In this document: one piece after another, positions 1 to 10,600 of the stretch
Layout: each line of letters starts with the position of its first letter
How positions within the stretch are numbered: position 1 is the first letter of the stretch
DNA from: a virus
DNA: 64,000 bases
IMG/VR virus record: IMGVR_UViG_3300008267_000040
Location: 39,629 to 103,628 of that record
Strand: one strand, 5' to 3'
Made by a program: the position numbers and the translations under genes
Notes under the pieces: generated by a model
What the model was told of the DNA's origin: nothing
The model's input: the letters and a program-made list of their open reading frames with translations, nothing else
Database searches by the model: none

Positions 1-3000
1 TGACAACTGCAGAAGATTCTGCAGCACCAATAAATCCGAATATACTTCCAGATCCAGCATAACTCTTACTCTTTCTTTCTTCGGCAGTTCCAACAAAGTC
101 AAATAGTGTTGTTGAAATTGCTGGAGTGAAGGATACTCTTTCTGCACCACCACCAAAACCAAATAATGTTCCAGTAGTAGTCCAGTTTGTATTTCTTTCT
201 GTTTTTGCTGCTCCACCAAACTTGAACAATGTAGTTGAAGTTGGGGGTACAACAGTAGAAGACTCCTGAGCACTGACAAAGATGACTTTGCCATTGATAT
301 CGAGAATTGAATCCCTGGTACGGAATCGAACAAGACCAGAACCAATATAAGATTCTGTATTCTTTTCTGCCGCAGATCCAGTAAACTTGAATAGTGTTGT
401 TTTTGTCTCTGCAGAACTGGTTGTTTCTGTCTTGCTGACAAACGTAAAGAGAGAACCAGTACCAATGTGAGTATAAAGATTGCGTACTATACCAGAACCA
501 GTGATTCTGAATAGAGTCTTGAATTCTGGTAGTTTTCTGCCAATAGACTCTGCACCACCAGTAAATCCAAAGATGCGTCCAGAACCAACATAAGATTCTG
601 TATTCTTCTCGATTGCAGAACCAAATATAGTTGTTTTTCCAGATCCAATATGCTTCAGTCTTGCAATTATATTTGCATTTCCAGAGAGTTTTGTCTCTGT
701 TGAACCAGTATAAGATTCTACATTCTTCTCTACTGCAGATCCAGTAAATCTGAATAGTGTTCCACTTACTGGTGGTCTGCTTGCCGCAACAGTTACTGAA
801 GAATTTAAACCAAAGAGTGAACCAGTTCCGATATATGGTCTTGCTCTTGGTGTTTCAGCACTACCATTAATCGAAAGTTGTCCTTGACCAACGTGAACTG
901 GTTTTGTTTGCGTTCTTGCATTTCCAGAAAGGGTAATGAAACCAGAACCAACTTCTCCGTAGATAAAGAATAGTGTGACAACACCAGTTGCTCTGAATAA
1001 CGCACCATCAGTTTTTGGAACAACTGTGTTCCTTTCAATTCCAGAGATATAACGTTGTTTTTCACGAGCATCAAGACCAGAAACTCTTTGTCTGAGATTG
1101 AATGTTCCTCCTCCAACTTCTGTTAGAGTGAATCCAATTGCGGAAGAACCACCAAATCTGAATAGTGCTCCCTGTGGGAGCAGTGAACCAGAAACAACAG
1201 AAGTTGAACTGTCGAATGTAAAGAGTGAACCAGAACCAACATAAGATTCTGTATTTCTCTCGTCTGCAGATCCAGTAAACTTGAAGAGACCTGTTGAAAC
1301 CTTGGTTGCTGCAGAAGACTCGGTAGAACTGATGAAGGTAAAGAGTGAACCAGTACCAACATAAGATTCTGTATTCTTCTCAATTGCATTTCCTGCAAAC
1401 TTGAAGAGACCTGTTGTTGATGGAGCATTTGATTTGACTTCTGATGCACCAGTGAATGCAAAGATGCGTCCAGTACCAACATAAGATTCTGTATTCTTCT
1501 CAATTGCATTTCCTGCAAACTTGAAGAGTACTGTTGCAACAAGAGAACTTGAGGTAGATTCTGCTGCTCCAGTAAACGCAAAGATACGACCAGAACCAAT
1601 ATGTGGTGCGGGAGTAATTGCTTGCGGAGAAGATCCAAAGAACTTGAAGAGACCTGTTGCTGATGGAGCATTGGACTTGACTTCTGTTTTGGTTCCAAAT
1701 GCGAAGAGTGAACCAGAACCAACATAGGATTCTGTATTCTTGATATTTGTTGCTGCACCAAATAAGGTAATAGTACCAGAACCAATATGTGGTTCTTGAG
1801 TAATAGATTCTTGACCACCAACAATTGCAAAGAGAGATCCAGAACCAACATGAACTAAACCAAAACCTATAGTTGCAGAACTAATTCTGGTTATTTGTAG
1901 GTTTCCACTACCATTATATCCAAATGATCTATATGCAGGTATTGGTGTCGAGAATACTTTTACTCGACCAGTACCAAAGTAGGATTCTGTATTTCTTTCT
2001 GTTGCAGTTCCAAATAATGTAATTCCACCAGAACCAATATGTGGTTCTTGAGTAATAGATTCTTGACCACCAACAATTGCAAACAGTGAACCAGAACCAA
2101 CATGAGATAGAGATGCTTTTAACTGGGAAGAACCAAGGAACTTGAATAGTCCAGTTGTTTCTTGTGCAGATAGTCTTGTCTCTGAAGCACCAGTAAATGC
2201 ATATAATGTTCCAGAACCAACATGAGATAGTGCTGCTTGTACTGATGCCTTATTATCACTAAATCTAAATCTTCCATATGGGAAGATATTTTCATTGTCA
2301 GTAATATAACCATAATTAACTTTTTGTTGACCATAATTAGTTGGTTCACTTATGAATCCATAATCATCTTCAGAAGTATAATTATCAGCAACAAATCCAT
2401 AATCAAGTCCATCAATAGTTACTACAGAAGATTCGTTGTAGTCATAAGTGACTTTTTCTGCATGACCAACAAATCCAAATAGTGAACCAGAACCAATATA
2501 GGATTCTGCATTCTTCTGGACTGCAGAACCAAAGAATTTAAATAGACCTGTTGTTGATTTTACTAGTGCTCTTGCTTCTCCAGAACCAGTAAATGCATAT
2601 AATGTTCCAGAACCAATATGTGGTGCAGGAACGATAGATTGACCAGCAGAACCAGAAATCTTAATATCCGATTTTTTGATTTCTGTTTTTTCTGCAGTTG
2701 CTTTTGATATTGCTGTCCCAACAAATCCAAATAGTGAACCAGAACCAATTTGTGATAAAGATGCTTTTGGTTCTGAGTTTCCAAATATAGTGAATTTTCC
2801 AACACCAATGTGTTTTGGTAAAATGAATAAACGAGCATTTCCAAATATGGAAATTGTTCCAGTGGTAGTTTGATTTGGTGAGAATACAATTCCAGTATCG
2901 GAACTTAATTTTAACTTACCAAATGGTAATCTTGTATCATTATCGGTAATATAACCATAATCAATCTTATTCCATGGTTTTTGTGGACTTGGTTCTTCAC

Positions 3001-3910
3001 TTATTAGTCCAAAGTCATCTTCAGAAGTGTAATTATCGGTAACAAATCCATAATCAAGTCCTTCTGGTCTTATTACTGATGATTCATTATAGTCATAAGT
3101 TACTCTTTCTGCATGTCCAACGAATCCAAATAGGGAACCAGAACCAACATAAGATTCTCCATTCTTTTCTGTAGCAGAACCAGAGAATCTAAAGATATTT
3201 GTTTCTGACTTCGTAATGATAACTCTTGATAGTCCAGCACCAGTAAATGCAGAGAATAGTCCAGTGCTGGAATAATTTCCTCTTGAGAATGCATCAAAAG
3301 CACCACCAAAAACACGAATGCGGAGTTTTGCTTCTGGTGGTGTATTTGTTGTAGATTTTGCTGCTCCATTGAATCCAAACAAAGCACCAGAACCATACTG
3401 ATACGCAGTTCTGGTGCTTTGAGAATATCCAAATGGTCGAATTCTTCCTGAACCAATATGTATTGGTAATACGTAAATTTTTGCCTTTCCACTGACAAGG
3501 AAAGTTAAACCACCAACACTATTCCTTACCAGACTTACATCTGCAAACTCTGTAGAAATAGATAATTTTCCAAATGGTGTCGATGCCGATATAATTGTAA
3601 TTGTACCGTAATCGAAAATTTGAGAACGACTTACTATGGAATCAGTTACGTCACCAAAATCATCATAATATGAAACTAAATCCGAAATTAGACCATAATC
3701 TTCACTCTCAAATGAAACAATGGCAGATTCATTATATGAATATGCTCTTTGTTCTTCTAGTTCTTCTGAATGGGAAGAAATTTTAAAGTCTGGATCTCCT
3801 ATAAAAGTAAAATCCGACAACAAAACTGAGGAGTAGTTGCTAATGATTTCATTAGCATAACGACTAATCCTATGGCTGTCAGATCCAGTTGTATAGGAGA
3901 ATATGGCCAT
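1..3910 (-). CDS. Giant tandem-repeat virion/fibre-like protein (partial, continues past left edge)
   Basis: An open frame starts at ATG 3910 and has no stop before the window edge, so at least 1,303 codons are present and the C-terminus is missing. After an N-terminal part of about 150 residues, the protein is mostly units of about 20 residues in two alternating flavours, roughly YxGSGSLFxFxGxAE and TTGLFKFxGSAxEKN, in dozens of copies. A longer module (YDYNESSV, then DYGFVTDNYTSEDD) occurs twice, near residues 285 and 500. The ATG overlaps the upstream stop as TGATG, suggesting translational coupling to the fibre gene. Position in the late block and the beta-rich Gly/Ser repeats suggest an elongated structural or tail-fibre protein; that is inference. 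No enzymatic motif was seen. Shorter minus-strand frames in this stretch are shadows rich in Leu/Gln. Confidence 0.85.
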   Translation of the reverse strand, partial: MAIFSYTTGSDSHRISRYANEIISNYSSVLLSDFTFIGDPDFKISSHSEELEEQRAYSYNESAIVSFESEDYGLISDLVSYYDDFGDVTDSIVSRSQIFDYGTITIISASTPFGKLSISTEFADVSLVRNSVGGLTFLVSGKAKIYVLPIHIGSGRIRPFGYSQSTRTAYQYGSGALFGFNGAAKSTTNTPPEAKLRIRVFGGAFDAFSRGNYSSTGLFSAFTGAGLSRVIITKSETNIFRFSGSATEKNGESYVGSGSLFGFVGHAERVTYDYNESSVIRPEGLDYGFVTDNYTSEDDFGLISEEPSPQKPWNKIDYGYITDNDTRLPFGKLKLSSDTGIVFSPNQTTTGTISIFGNARLFILPKHIGVGKFTIFGNSEPKASLSQIGSGSLFGFVGTAISKATAEKTEIKKSDIKISGSAGQSIVPAPHIGSGTLYAFTGSGEARALVKSTTGLFKFFGSAVQKNAESYIGSGSLFGFVGHAEKVTYDYNESSVVTIDGLDYGFVADNYTSEDDYGFISEPTNYGQQKVNYGYITDNENIFPYGRFRFSDNKASVQAALSHVGSGTLYAFTGASETRLSAQETTGLFKFLGSSQLKASLSHVGSGSLFAIVGGQESITQEPHIGSGGITLFGTATERNTESYFGTGRVKVFSTPIPAYRSFGYNGSGNLQITRISSATIGFGLVHVGSGSLFAIVGGQESITQEPHIGSGTITLFGAATNIKNTESYVGSGSLFAFGTKTEVKSNAPSATGLFKFFGSSPQAITPAPHIGSGRIFAFTGAAESTSSSLVATVLFKFAGNAIEKNTESYVGTGRIFAFTGASEVKSNAPSTTGLFKFAGNAIEKNTESYVGTGSLFTFISSTESSAATKVSTGLFKFTGSADERNTESYVGSGSLFTFDSSTSVVSGSLLPQGALFRFGGSSAIGFTLTEVGGGTFNLRQRVSGLDAREKQRYISGIERNTVVPKTDGALFRATGVVTLFFIYGEVGSGFITLSGNARTQTKPVHVGQGQLSINGSAETPRARPYIGTGSLFGLNSSVTVAASRPPVSGTLFRFTGSAVEKNVESYTGSTETKLSGNANIIARLKHIGSGKTTIFGSAIEKNTESYVGSGRIFGFTGGAESIGRKLPEFKTLFRITGSGIVRNLYTHIGTGSLFTFVSKTETTSSAETKTTLFKFTGSAAEKNTESYIGSGLVRFRTRDSILDINGKVIFVSAQESSTVVPPTSTTLFKFGGAAKTERNTNWTTTGTLFGFGGGAERVSFTPAISTTLFDFVGTAEERKSKSYAGSGSIFGFIGAAESSAVV
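1350..1528 (-). repeat. 59-bp exact direct repeat within the giant repeat gene
   Basis: Bases 1350-1408 and 1470-1528 are identical and lie exactly 120 bp (40 codons) apart, in frame. They encode the EKNTESYVGTG-type unit and its neighbours. Identity at the DNA level, not just the protein level, points to recent duplication or ongoing recombination between units. Confidence 0.85.
1775..2083 (-). repeat. 57-bp exact direct repeat within the giant repeat gene
   Basis: Bases 1775-1831 and 2027-2083 are identical, 252 bp (84 codons) apart and in frame. They encode an AIVGGQESITQEPHIGSG unit. This is a second DNA-level duplication in the same gene. Confidence 0.8.
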
Positions 3911-4881
3911 CAGTTAATTTTAAACACCTCCATCTTCGTCCATGAACCATCAACAGTTCCTCTAACAGTTTGACTGGTTGGATTTGAAGTATAAACTGTA
4001 AAATCAATATAATCTGTTGTTCCGTTCATTGTGACAATTCCACAGACAGTTTGACTATATGAAAAAGTTGTTATCCCAACTTGATGTAATGCAAATGTAG
4101 TTCCATTTTTTCTTAGTTGAATATTTGATTGATTATTTGTTACAGTTCCTGCTTGCCAGTTCATCATTGCATCAACACGATAAGTTCCTGCAACGGTTGG
4201 TGTGGTACGAGTTGTAATTCCACTGTACCAACCATTACTATCACTTGTTGCAGTAAAAACAATTAAAGTGTCAACACCTGTAGTAACAGTTTGATCTGTT
4301 GTTCTTGCAAGTTTTACATAATAATTTCCAGGTGCATTGAGATTACCAGTGATTGTTGTGGCACCAGAAACACTTAACTGATTTGTAAAAGTAGTTCCAG
4401 TGACTGTTACACCAGTGCCAAGAGTTTCAAACTTTTTAGAGTTATCAAAATAAAGTTCTACAGAACCATTAGTATTAAATTTTGCTTTATTCTCAGTATA
4501 TGAAAGATCGGTGATAATTAAACTATTATCACCAGCAATATAAAGATCACCAGTTCCAGAATCTGCAATAGCACTTATGGATCCATTGTGTCCAATATAC
4601 AAATCACCACTATTACCAAAATATCCAAACACATTGTCTGCAAAGTAAGCAGAAGTCCCAAAACTTACGGACCCAGTGAATGTAGAAAAACCAGTGACTT
4701 GCAGTTGAGTGACTGAACTGATACCACCTATGACACTTGTAGATACTCCAGAGGTTGCTGCATAACCAGCAGTAATAACATAAGTAGGAGTTCCCAACCC
4801 AACAACGTCTAGTGCAAGATTATTAATCTCAACACGTTGCTGTTCGAAGGTATAATTTGGACCGACATAACGTAATGTCAT
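3910..4881 (-). CDS. Tail-fibre-like structural protein with C1q-like C-terminal domain
   Basis: 323 residues. The N-terminus (MTLRYVGPNYTFEQQRVEIN) is followed by a repetitive TAGYAATSGVST stretch (35-60), then a module around residues 92-155 (GDLYIAGDNSLIITDLSY, KFNTNGSVELYFDNSKKFET) of a type often seen in cyanophage fibres. The last ~135 residues (TPTVAGTYRVDAMMNW, NIQLRKNGTTFALH) resemble a C1q/TNF-like jelly roll such as caps many fibre tips. AGGAG at 4888-4892 gives a good ribosome site for ATG 4881. It lies between two other virion genes and its stop overlaps the next ATG. Receptor binding is plausible but inferred. Confidence 0.75.
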   Translation of the reverse strand: MTLRYVGPNYTFEQQRVEINNLALDVVGLGTPTYVITAGYAATSGVSTSVIGGISSVTQLQVTGFSTFTGSVSFGTSAYFADNVFGYFGNSGDLYIGHNGSISAIADSGTGDLYIAGDNSLIITDLSYTENKAKFNTNGSVELYFDNSKKFETLGTGVTVTGTTFTNQLSVSGATTITGNLNAPGNYYVKLARTTDQTVTTGVDTLIVFTATSDSNGWYSGITTRTTPTVAGTYRVDAMMNWQAGTVTNNQSNIQLRKNGTTFALHQVGITTFSYSQTVCGIVTMNGTTDYIDFTVYTSNPTSQTVRGTVDGSWTKMEVFKIN

Positions 4882-4897
4882 ATTAATCTCCTACCTT

Positions 4898-4932
4898 AAA
4901 AAAATAGGAGGGATTACTTTTGCAACCCCTCC
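4898..4932 (-). terminator. Intrinsic terminator between two structural genes
   Basis: On the minus strand GGAGGG pairs with CCCTCC across a 14-nt loop (4927-4932 with 4907-4912), followed by TA and a run of seven T (complement of 4898-4904). It lies between the stop of the 459-residue gene and the AGGAG of the 323-residue gene, so the downstream genes need read-through or their own promoter. Confidence 0.7.
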
Positions 4933-4957
4933 ATAATAAAGATATAATTTTGAAAAA

Positions 4958-6337
4958 TCAGTCGAGGCTGATATTTAGAGTAACCTTAATTTGGTCTCCG
5001 TTGTTCTGAATGTTGTAAGGACCGTTTGTAAATCTTTCAGCAAACATGATGCTACTGTAAAGAGTAGCACTTCCAACACCAGCAAGTGCTGGAGTCGTTC
5101 TGAATACGTCTGTTCCAACAGTCTCAAAGATTGTATATGTTGATGAAGCAGTTGTTGTATTTCCTGTTCCTGCTGCGATATAAATTACATCTCCAGGAAC
5201 TAGTCCGTGACTTGGTGCAGTTACTTGGCTGCAGTTGAAGAATACAGTAGCACCAGTAGCAGCCTGAATGTTATTTACCAGGTTGTTGCTTAGGTAAACA
5301 ATTCTTTCACGTTCATCAAAACCAGTTACTAAAGTTCCTTCTGGGAGTGCATTAACTTCCCCAACAACGTTTCCATGAGTGACTGCCATACCTACAGTGA
5401 TGTTTTCTCCAACATTTTCTGTAAATGTAACGATTCCAGCTACTGTTGTTGTATTTCCTTTATCTAATACAATAGTATTTGTGCCAGCAACACCAACAAC
5501 TCTTGCGTTTGGTGCGATTCCAGTACCAACTACTCTTTGGTTAGTGGTGATTCCAGTTGGAGCATCAACTTCAACTACAAATGAACCAGTTGAACCAACA
5601 CCAGTTGGACTATATTTCTTATCAAATAAGGTAATATAGTTTCTACCAATGGTTCCTGTTGTTTGGGTTTTTGCTACTGCTACAGCAGTTGAAACAGTTG
5701 CAGCATCTTGAACCCCATGAATTTCAACAGGCATATTATTTGCTCTTACCAAGTAGTAACCATACTGGTTATTGGCAGCAGAGCTGAATGTAAATGTTTG
5801 CTCTGGGTATGAAGCAGTAGTTGTTCCTCTACCAAATTCCAATGATTGGTTTAGGAAAGTTCCTGTATTTGGAACAGTAAGAACGATTGTATTTCCATCA
5901 ATAGCAGCAACTGTAGCACGAGTTCCAACACCACCACCAGAAACGTAGTGACCAACTGCAATATTTGTTGTTGATGATACAGTAATTGTGTACTGGTTTA
6001 CAGTTCCAGAACCGTTTGTGGTAACAATTGGAGTGGTGATTGTTCTAACATTCCACAAGTTTCCATTTAGCAGAATGCCAAATTGTTCTGTATAGTCTTG
6101 ATCAAATCTATTATTGATTACTCTTGGATATCCATTGGATGGGTCAGTTCCATAACCAATGTTGCCAGAAGCATCATATGGTTCATAAAACTTATTTTGA
6201 GCAGGAACATCAGATTCCGCTGGGGTTGTGTCACTTGAATATAATTTAAGAATTAAATTCCTTGGAATTTCGTGACTACTATTTACAAGATATCTTAGGG
6301 ATTGAAGTTCGCCACAATCTGGAACTAATAGTGCCAT
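4958..6337 (-). CDS. Virion structural protein (unassigned)
   Basis: 459 residues. The start MALLVPDCGELQSLRYLVNS and the segment around LYSSDTTPAESDVPAQNKFY look like a conserved cyanophage structural family; the rest is Gly/Thr/Val-rich beta-type sequence with short repeats (GTGIAPNARVVGVAGTN and similar). AGGAG lies about 9 nt upstream of ATG 6337 and a T4-type late promoter (TATAAATA, 6379-6386) lies about 40 nt upstream, so it probably begins a late transcript. No enzymatic motif was seen. A role in the tail or fibre apparatus is inferred from neighbours. Confidence 0.7.
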   Translation of the reverse strand: MALLVPDCGELQSLRYLVNSSHEIPRNLILKLYSSDTTPAESDVPAQNKFYEPYDASGNIGYGTDPSNGYPRVINNRFDQDYTEQFGILLNGNLWNVRTITTPIVTTNGSGTVNQYTITVSSTTNIAVGHYVSGGGVGTRATVAAIDGNTIVLTVPNTGTFLNQSLEFGRGTTTASYPEQTFTFSSAANNQYGYYLVRANNMPVEIHGVQDAATVSTAVAVAKTQTTGTIGRNYITLFDKKYSPTGVGSTGSFVVEVDAPTGITTNQRVVGTGIAPNARVVGVAGTNTIVLDKGNTTTVAGIVTFTENVGENITVGMAVTHGNVVGEVNALPEGTLVTGFDERERIVYLSNNLVNNIQAATGATVFFNCSQVTAPSHGLVPGDVIYIAAGTGNTTTASSTYTIFETVGTDVFRTTPALAGVGSATLYSSIMFAERFTNGPYNIQNNGDQIKVTLNISLD

Positions 6338-6378
6338 TGATAATGTCTCCTGACTCGTTATAAATTACTTTATATTCT

Positions 6379-6386
6379 TATTTATA
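6379..6386 (-). promoter_or_regulatory. T4-type late promoter TATAAATA
   Basis: The minus strand reads TATAAATA about 40 nt upstream of the 459-residue structural gene. This is the late consensus of T4-like phages, recognised with the gp55-type sigma factor. An AT-rich 8-bp inverted repeat (CTAAAAAT/ATTTTTAG, 6392-6410) just upstream may weakly terminate the previous transcript. Confidence 0.65.
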
Positions 6387-6398
6387 TATTACTAAAAA

Positions 6399-7106
6399 TC
6401 AAATTTTTAGTTTCAAAAATACGGAACACCTTTGTATTCCGACACAACTCAATACTTCAAATCTTAAAACATCACCAAGTTCTAATGTTTTTGACCATGT
6501 TGTAAGATTATCGTCTTTATTTTTATTTTGATTATTTAGGATGGGGTATTCATTTCCCACAATAGAAGAAAAATTATTCGGAAAATTAGTATAAGATGAT
6601 TTTTCAATGTCAAATGCTATTGTTCCTGTTGTTTCTGATAATATTGTCCATGATTCTAAAGTCCCAGTCACATCTAAAGTTAAATATCCTTTATTTCCTG
6701 GAGCAATGTCCTGAGACCCATTATCAACCATAAAAACAATGGTTCTTGTTAAATCTGCCGTTGTTTGTAGAGCTATTCCAGAAAAATTTGATCCAGATAC
6801 TGGTGGATTTGTAAAATATAAAGTATTTCCAGATACTTGATAATCAACGATTGGTCTTAAAACTATTCCATTAATTGAAATTACTAATTGTTGCTCATTC
6901 GCTGGTGTATATGGTTGACCATTTACTGTCAATAAAAAAGATGTAGTAGACCCATTAAATTGTAATGATATATTATCCAATATCAAATTAGTATATTGAA
7001 TACTTCTTAGAGGTGCCTCATAATTTACACCAATGTTATATTGGTCCTCTTGGACCAAATTGACATTAAAATTAGGAGACGATACTACTACATCGTAGTT
7101 GCTCAT
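6399..7106 (-). CDS. Structural protein with fibre-type C-terminal domain
   Basis: 235 residues. Residues ~55-115 (FLLTVNGQPYTPANEQQLVI, SINGIVLRPIVDYQVSG) match a beta-sandwich module common in cyanophage fibre and baseplate proteins. The C-terminal half (TIVFMVDNGSQDI, GNKGYLTLDVTGTLESWTIL, DIEKSSYTNFPNNFSS, LELGDVLRFEV) matches a widespread phage structural domain usually at the tip of accessory fibres. The start overlaps the end of the upstream gene by 4 nt (ATGA) with GGAG 7 nt before the ATG. Probably a short tail fibre or decoration protein. Confidence 0.75.
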   Translation of the reverse strand: MSNYDVVVSSPNFNVNLVQEDQYNIGVNYEAPLRSIQYTNLILDNISLQFNGSTTSFLLTVNGQPYTPANEQQLVISINGIVLRPIVDYQVSGNTLYFTNPPVSGSNFSGIALQTTADLTRTIVFMVDNGSQDIAPGNKGYLTLDVTGTLESWTILSETTGTIAFDIEKSSYTNFPNNFSSIVGNEYPILNNQNKNKDDNLTTWSKTLELGDVLRFEVLSCVGIQRCSVFLKLKI

Positions 7107-7438
7107 ATACTAACTCCAGGAGTAACTAAAAGACTTCCTTGAACAACTCTTGTATTATAATTTGATGGAGATGTAATTACAACATCATAAACATATCTTC
7201 CACCTTCCATTAGTGAAGTTTCCGTTTTTGCCATTGAAACCATTATTTTTCCCTGTGTTCTATCGGGAAAAGAAATAGTAAATGGATATGTTTTTGATGA
7301 ATAAGGGCTCTTTTTGATATAACTTATTGCAGTATAGTTGAATAAGTTCAATCTTGAACCATTTTCATTATAAATCGTAAAGGTACTTTGAAAATCTGCA
7401 CCTTGCTCTAAAACGAGATTTATAATCTTAGCAGACAT
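7103..7438 (-). CDS. Small virion-associated beta-sandwich protein
   Basis: 111 residues beginning MSAKIINLVLEQGADFQSTF. The opening (INLVLEQGADF) and the spaced aromatic/beta pattern resemble small phage proteins found beside fibre genes, with an Ig-like or BppU-N-like fold. A GATAAATA late promoter (7460-7467) lies about 22 nt upstream. It is coupled to the next gene by a 4-nt overlap. Function unknown; an adaptor or fibre-attachment role is inferred from context only. Confidence 0.65.
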   Translation of the reverse strand: MSAKIINLVLEQGADFQSTFTIYNENGSRLNLFNYTAISYIKKSPYSSKTYPFTISFPDRTQGKIMVSMAKTETSLMEGGRYVYDVVITSPSNYNTRVVQGSLLVTPGVSI

Positions 7439-7454
7439 TGCAAGAAGTTACTTT

Positions 7455-7658
7455 TTAGTTATTTATCCTTTCTACCAATAATTTTAGGCAATCTTTTATT
7501 TCTTGGATATCTGATTTTATGTTATCCAATTCTTCCCGTTCTTGTATTTTTCTATTTTTTATTTTCATATACTCATTGTATTCGTGTTCATTGCAATTCA
7601 AAACTGCATTGGTCTCTTCATCTCTAAAGAGACCATTACTATCTTTTATGGGTATCAT
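7455..7658 (-). CDS. Conserved hypothetical coiled-coil protein
   Basis: 67 residues. The N-terminal part (MIPIKDSNGLFRDEETNAVL, NCNEHEYNEYMKIKNRK) is of a type I recognise from T4-like cyanophage structural clusters. Residues ~33-65 form a charged heptad-like helix ending in KLLVERINN. Its ATG overlaps the stop of the 2,516-residue gene by 4 nt. Possibly a small chaperone or assembly factor for its large neighbours; this is not shown by sequence. Confidence 0.7.
   Translation of the reverse strand: MIPIKDSNGLFRDEETNAVLNCNEHEYNEYMKIKNRKIQEREELDNIKSDIQEIKDCLKLLVERINN
7460..7467 (-). promoter_or_regulatory. Late promoter GATAAATA
   Basis: The minus strand reads GATAAATA, fitting the NATAAATA late consensus of T4-like cyanophages, 22 nt upstream of the 111-residue gene. 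It lies just inside the 3' end of the upstream gene. Confidence 0.55.
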
Positions 7659-10600
7659 AATACTGCGATTGCTCTTAGATCTTTAATTTTTGGTACAACT
7701 GATTGATTTTTTCCTGCCATGATAATTTTTATTTGGAACCCATTGAATAATGGTAGGTCTTTAGCAGTATATTCATAACTTCTATATTCCGATTCGGAAG
7801 AAGAAGGTAAAACATTAATATCTGGAGTACCATCATTATTTTTTGGATCAATCACATTGCCATTTAAATCTACATTTCTGAAACCAGGGAACAATTCAAA
7901 TAGTTGTTGGTCATCTGGAGTGTCAGATCTCAACAATCGATACATTACTATAATTTCATTTGAAACATCTCTATAAGCATCAAAGTAAACTTTGAGACTA
8001 TCTGCACCTTTTTGCAATCTAATTACTTTGGAGATATAAATTGCAGAAGTTGGATCATCATAAAGACTATTAACTCTAGGATCAGTTACATAATTTGCAA
8101 CTGGTCTATCAAGTCTATTCATTGTTGTAATAATATTAACTCTATCCAAGTCTATAATTGGTGAAACTTTAGTATCACTAGTGGAAAGAGTCATTTCCAT
8201 AACAAAGGACTTATATCCAAGATAGCTCTGAAGATTTGCAACTTCGTTGACCCTTGATGCAATAATTCTTGGATTATCAAAGTAATTATTTGAATTCAAT
8301 GATATTGATTCAAATTCTCTGGCACTAAATGGTAGTTCAGTCCCATTTACACTCTTTCCAGTCACTGTTCTAATTTTTGCATCAAGTGATGTTGTTTCTG
8401 GAAGAAGTGATTGAATATTTGGTCTTAAACTATCAAATTGTATATTTTGAGATGCCTTTGGTCCAGAAATAGTATTTGCTCCAGATGAACCAACATTTAA
8501 ATCATATGTTCCACCTGTCTTTGTTTCACTAAAGAATAATTGTGGTGGACCAAATCTTCTATCTTTTCCTTTCTCATCAGTTTTTACTTTAATATGATAA
8601 CTATCTAGAGTGATTGGATATTTATTGGTATCTACATCCGCAAATGAGTGTGTTCGATTTATTCTTCTCAAAGAAATACCATTAAACTCATATTTAAATA
8701 CTGGGGAGCCAGAGAAGTGGTACGGTATAACTGTGACATTAAAAACACCAGGATTGTCGATATCAATTCCTCTAGTTATACCAGTAAGAGTATTTGCATC
8801 AGAGTCATATCCAGTGTATCTGATTATTTCATTATTTACCTTGATATATCCTGGATTGTCCGATGATATCCCAATATTTTCAAAACTAGTAAAGATTCCA
8901 ACAGAAGATACTTGGATACTTCCAGTTGCAGCCTGATTGAAGTCACTTACTAATTTTTGTGGAGGTACATCTGATTCAATTCCATAAAGAGTAACCAGGT
9001 TAGTATCAGAATACATTCCATGATTGTTGTGATTTACTTTGAAATGTAATCCATCAGTTAAAAGTTCAGAGTAATTTACGAGTCCATTTGAAATCGTTGA
9101 TATTCCATTGCTTGGATTTACATAAGAAATCTCATTAGCAACGTTCGATGTATTGATTTCATCTTGAACTTGATCTATAATCAATGAATTGAATGATGAA
9201 ATGATTCCAACTAAATTCGGAATTGTCAATACCAAATTTCTACCAAATCCACCAGTTTGACTGCTTGGAACAGTTAATGTATCACCAATAGCATAACCTG
9301 TTCCACCAATAGATACTGTTGCTGCAATTGCAACTCCAGATTGGATAGTTAAATTAACTTTAGCACCAGAACCTCTACCCGATAATGTGGTTAATGGAAG
9401 ATTATTGTATACTGTATTTTCGGTATATCCAACTCCAGGATTCGTTATGCTGAGGTTTGAGTTAATTCCTACAGCACCTACAATACTTGACAACTTTCCA
9501 GAGAAATTAGGATAGTTGGATTGCAATATTGTTGTTCCAGGTACTAAATTGGTAATATCGTAAGTAGATAATGTTCCCGAAAGACCGACTAGAATTTTCT
9601 TAGAATATGCAACTATTGGATTTGGTCTTAGAGAAGCAATTTGTCTATTTCCTACACCTAAATCGGGGTTGTAGAATCGGAAACTTCCAGTGGTTGAAGT
9701 AAATTCTGCTCTATGTAGAATGAATTTTAGATCTTCCAATTGCGATGGTTCCCATGTAGCACCATTTTGCGATTTAAACAATGAACCAAGAGTTGGTTGT
9801 TGGGAAACGATGATTTTTTCTGCTTCTGGTTTATTGATTGTCGATACATCAACTTCAGTCATTCTTGAAATCCAAACATTATATGAGTTTGAATTGGAAA
9901 TCAATACGATAGCATAATCATTGCCACTTTCTAAGAATACGGGAGCAGGGAAAGTAAATGTTGTTGAGACAGAAGCATCTTCAGAAATTGTAATTTGATC
10001 TGGATTTAAAACAACTTCACCAAATGGAAGAATTTCCTGTGATGGTAAACCAAGATATGATGTTCTTAATTGTAAAGTTATAGGAATATTTGCTTCATCT
10101 TTAGTTCTGAAGAAAATTTCACATTTGGTTATGAATACACCATTGTTATCATTTACTTCAAATGTTTGGGCAAGTGGGTCTACCCATCTTCTCTGAATTA
10201 CTCTAGTTGATATTACTGATCTATTTGTAAGAGTTGTATTTGCAACAAGTCTGTCTTCAGTTTCTGTTAAAGTTCTAGAATCTGTTCTAATATTTCTTTC
10301 AATATCAGCATTTCTTACTCTTAAAGTCAAACTTTCTACATTATCTACTGTTCCACTAGAAGTAAAGTTTGCTTCAGCAATACTATCAACGGAACCACCA
10401 ATAGTGGAATTGGTTGAACTTGTGGTCAATGATAATGTTTTTGTTCCAGATTCAAATGTTGGATTTGATGGAATGGTTGGATCTGGAATGAATAAAGCTC
10501 CAATAAATGTTCCAGAGGAATCGGTAACAAGTCTAATGTCTGTTACTGTTGCAATCGCATTGCTCAATGCTCCAACTAGTTGCATTGAAGGTGCAACAGA

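Noticed and set aside
1123-1851. A 242-codon minus-strand frame inside the giant repeat gene
   Set aside because: Leu/Gln/Ser repeats arise from reading the GSGSLF repeats in the wrong register; the correct frame is open across the whole stretch.
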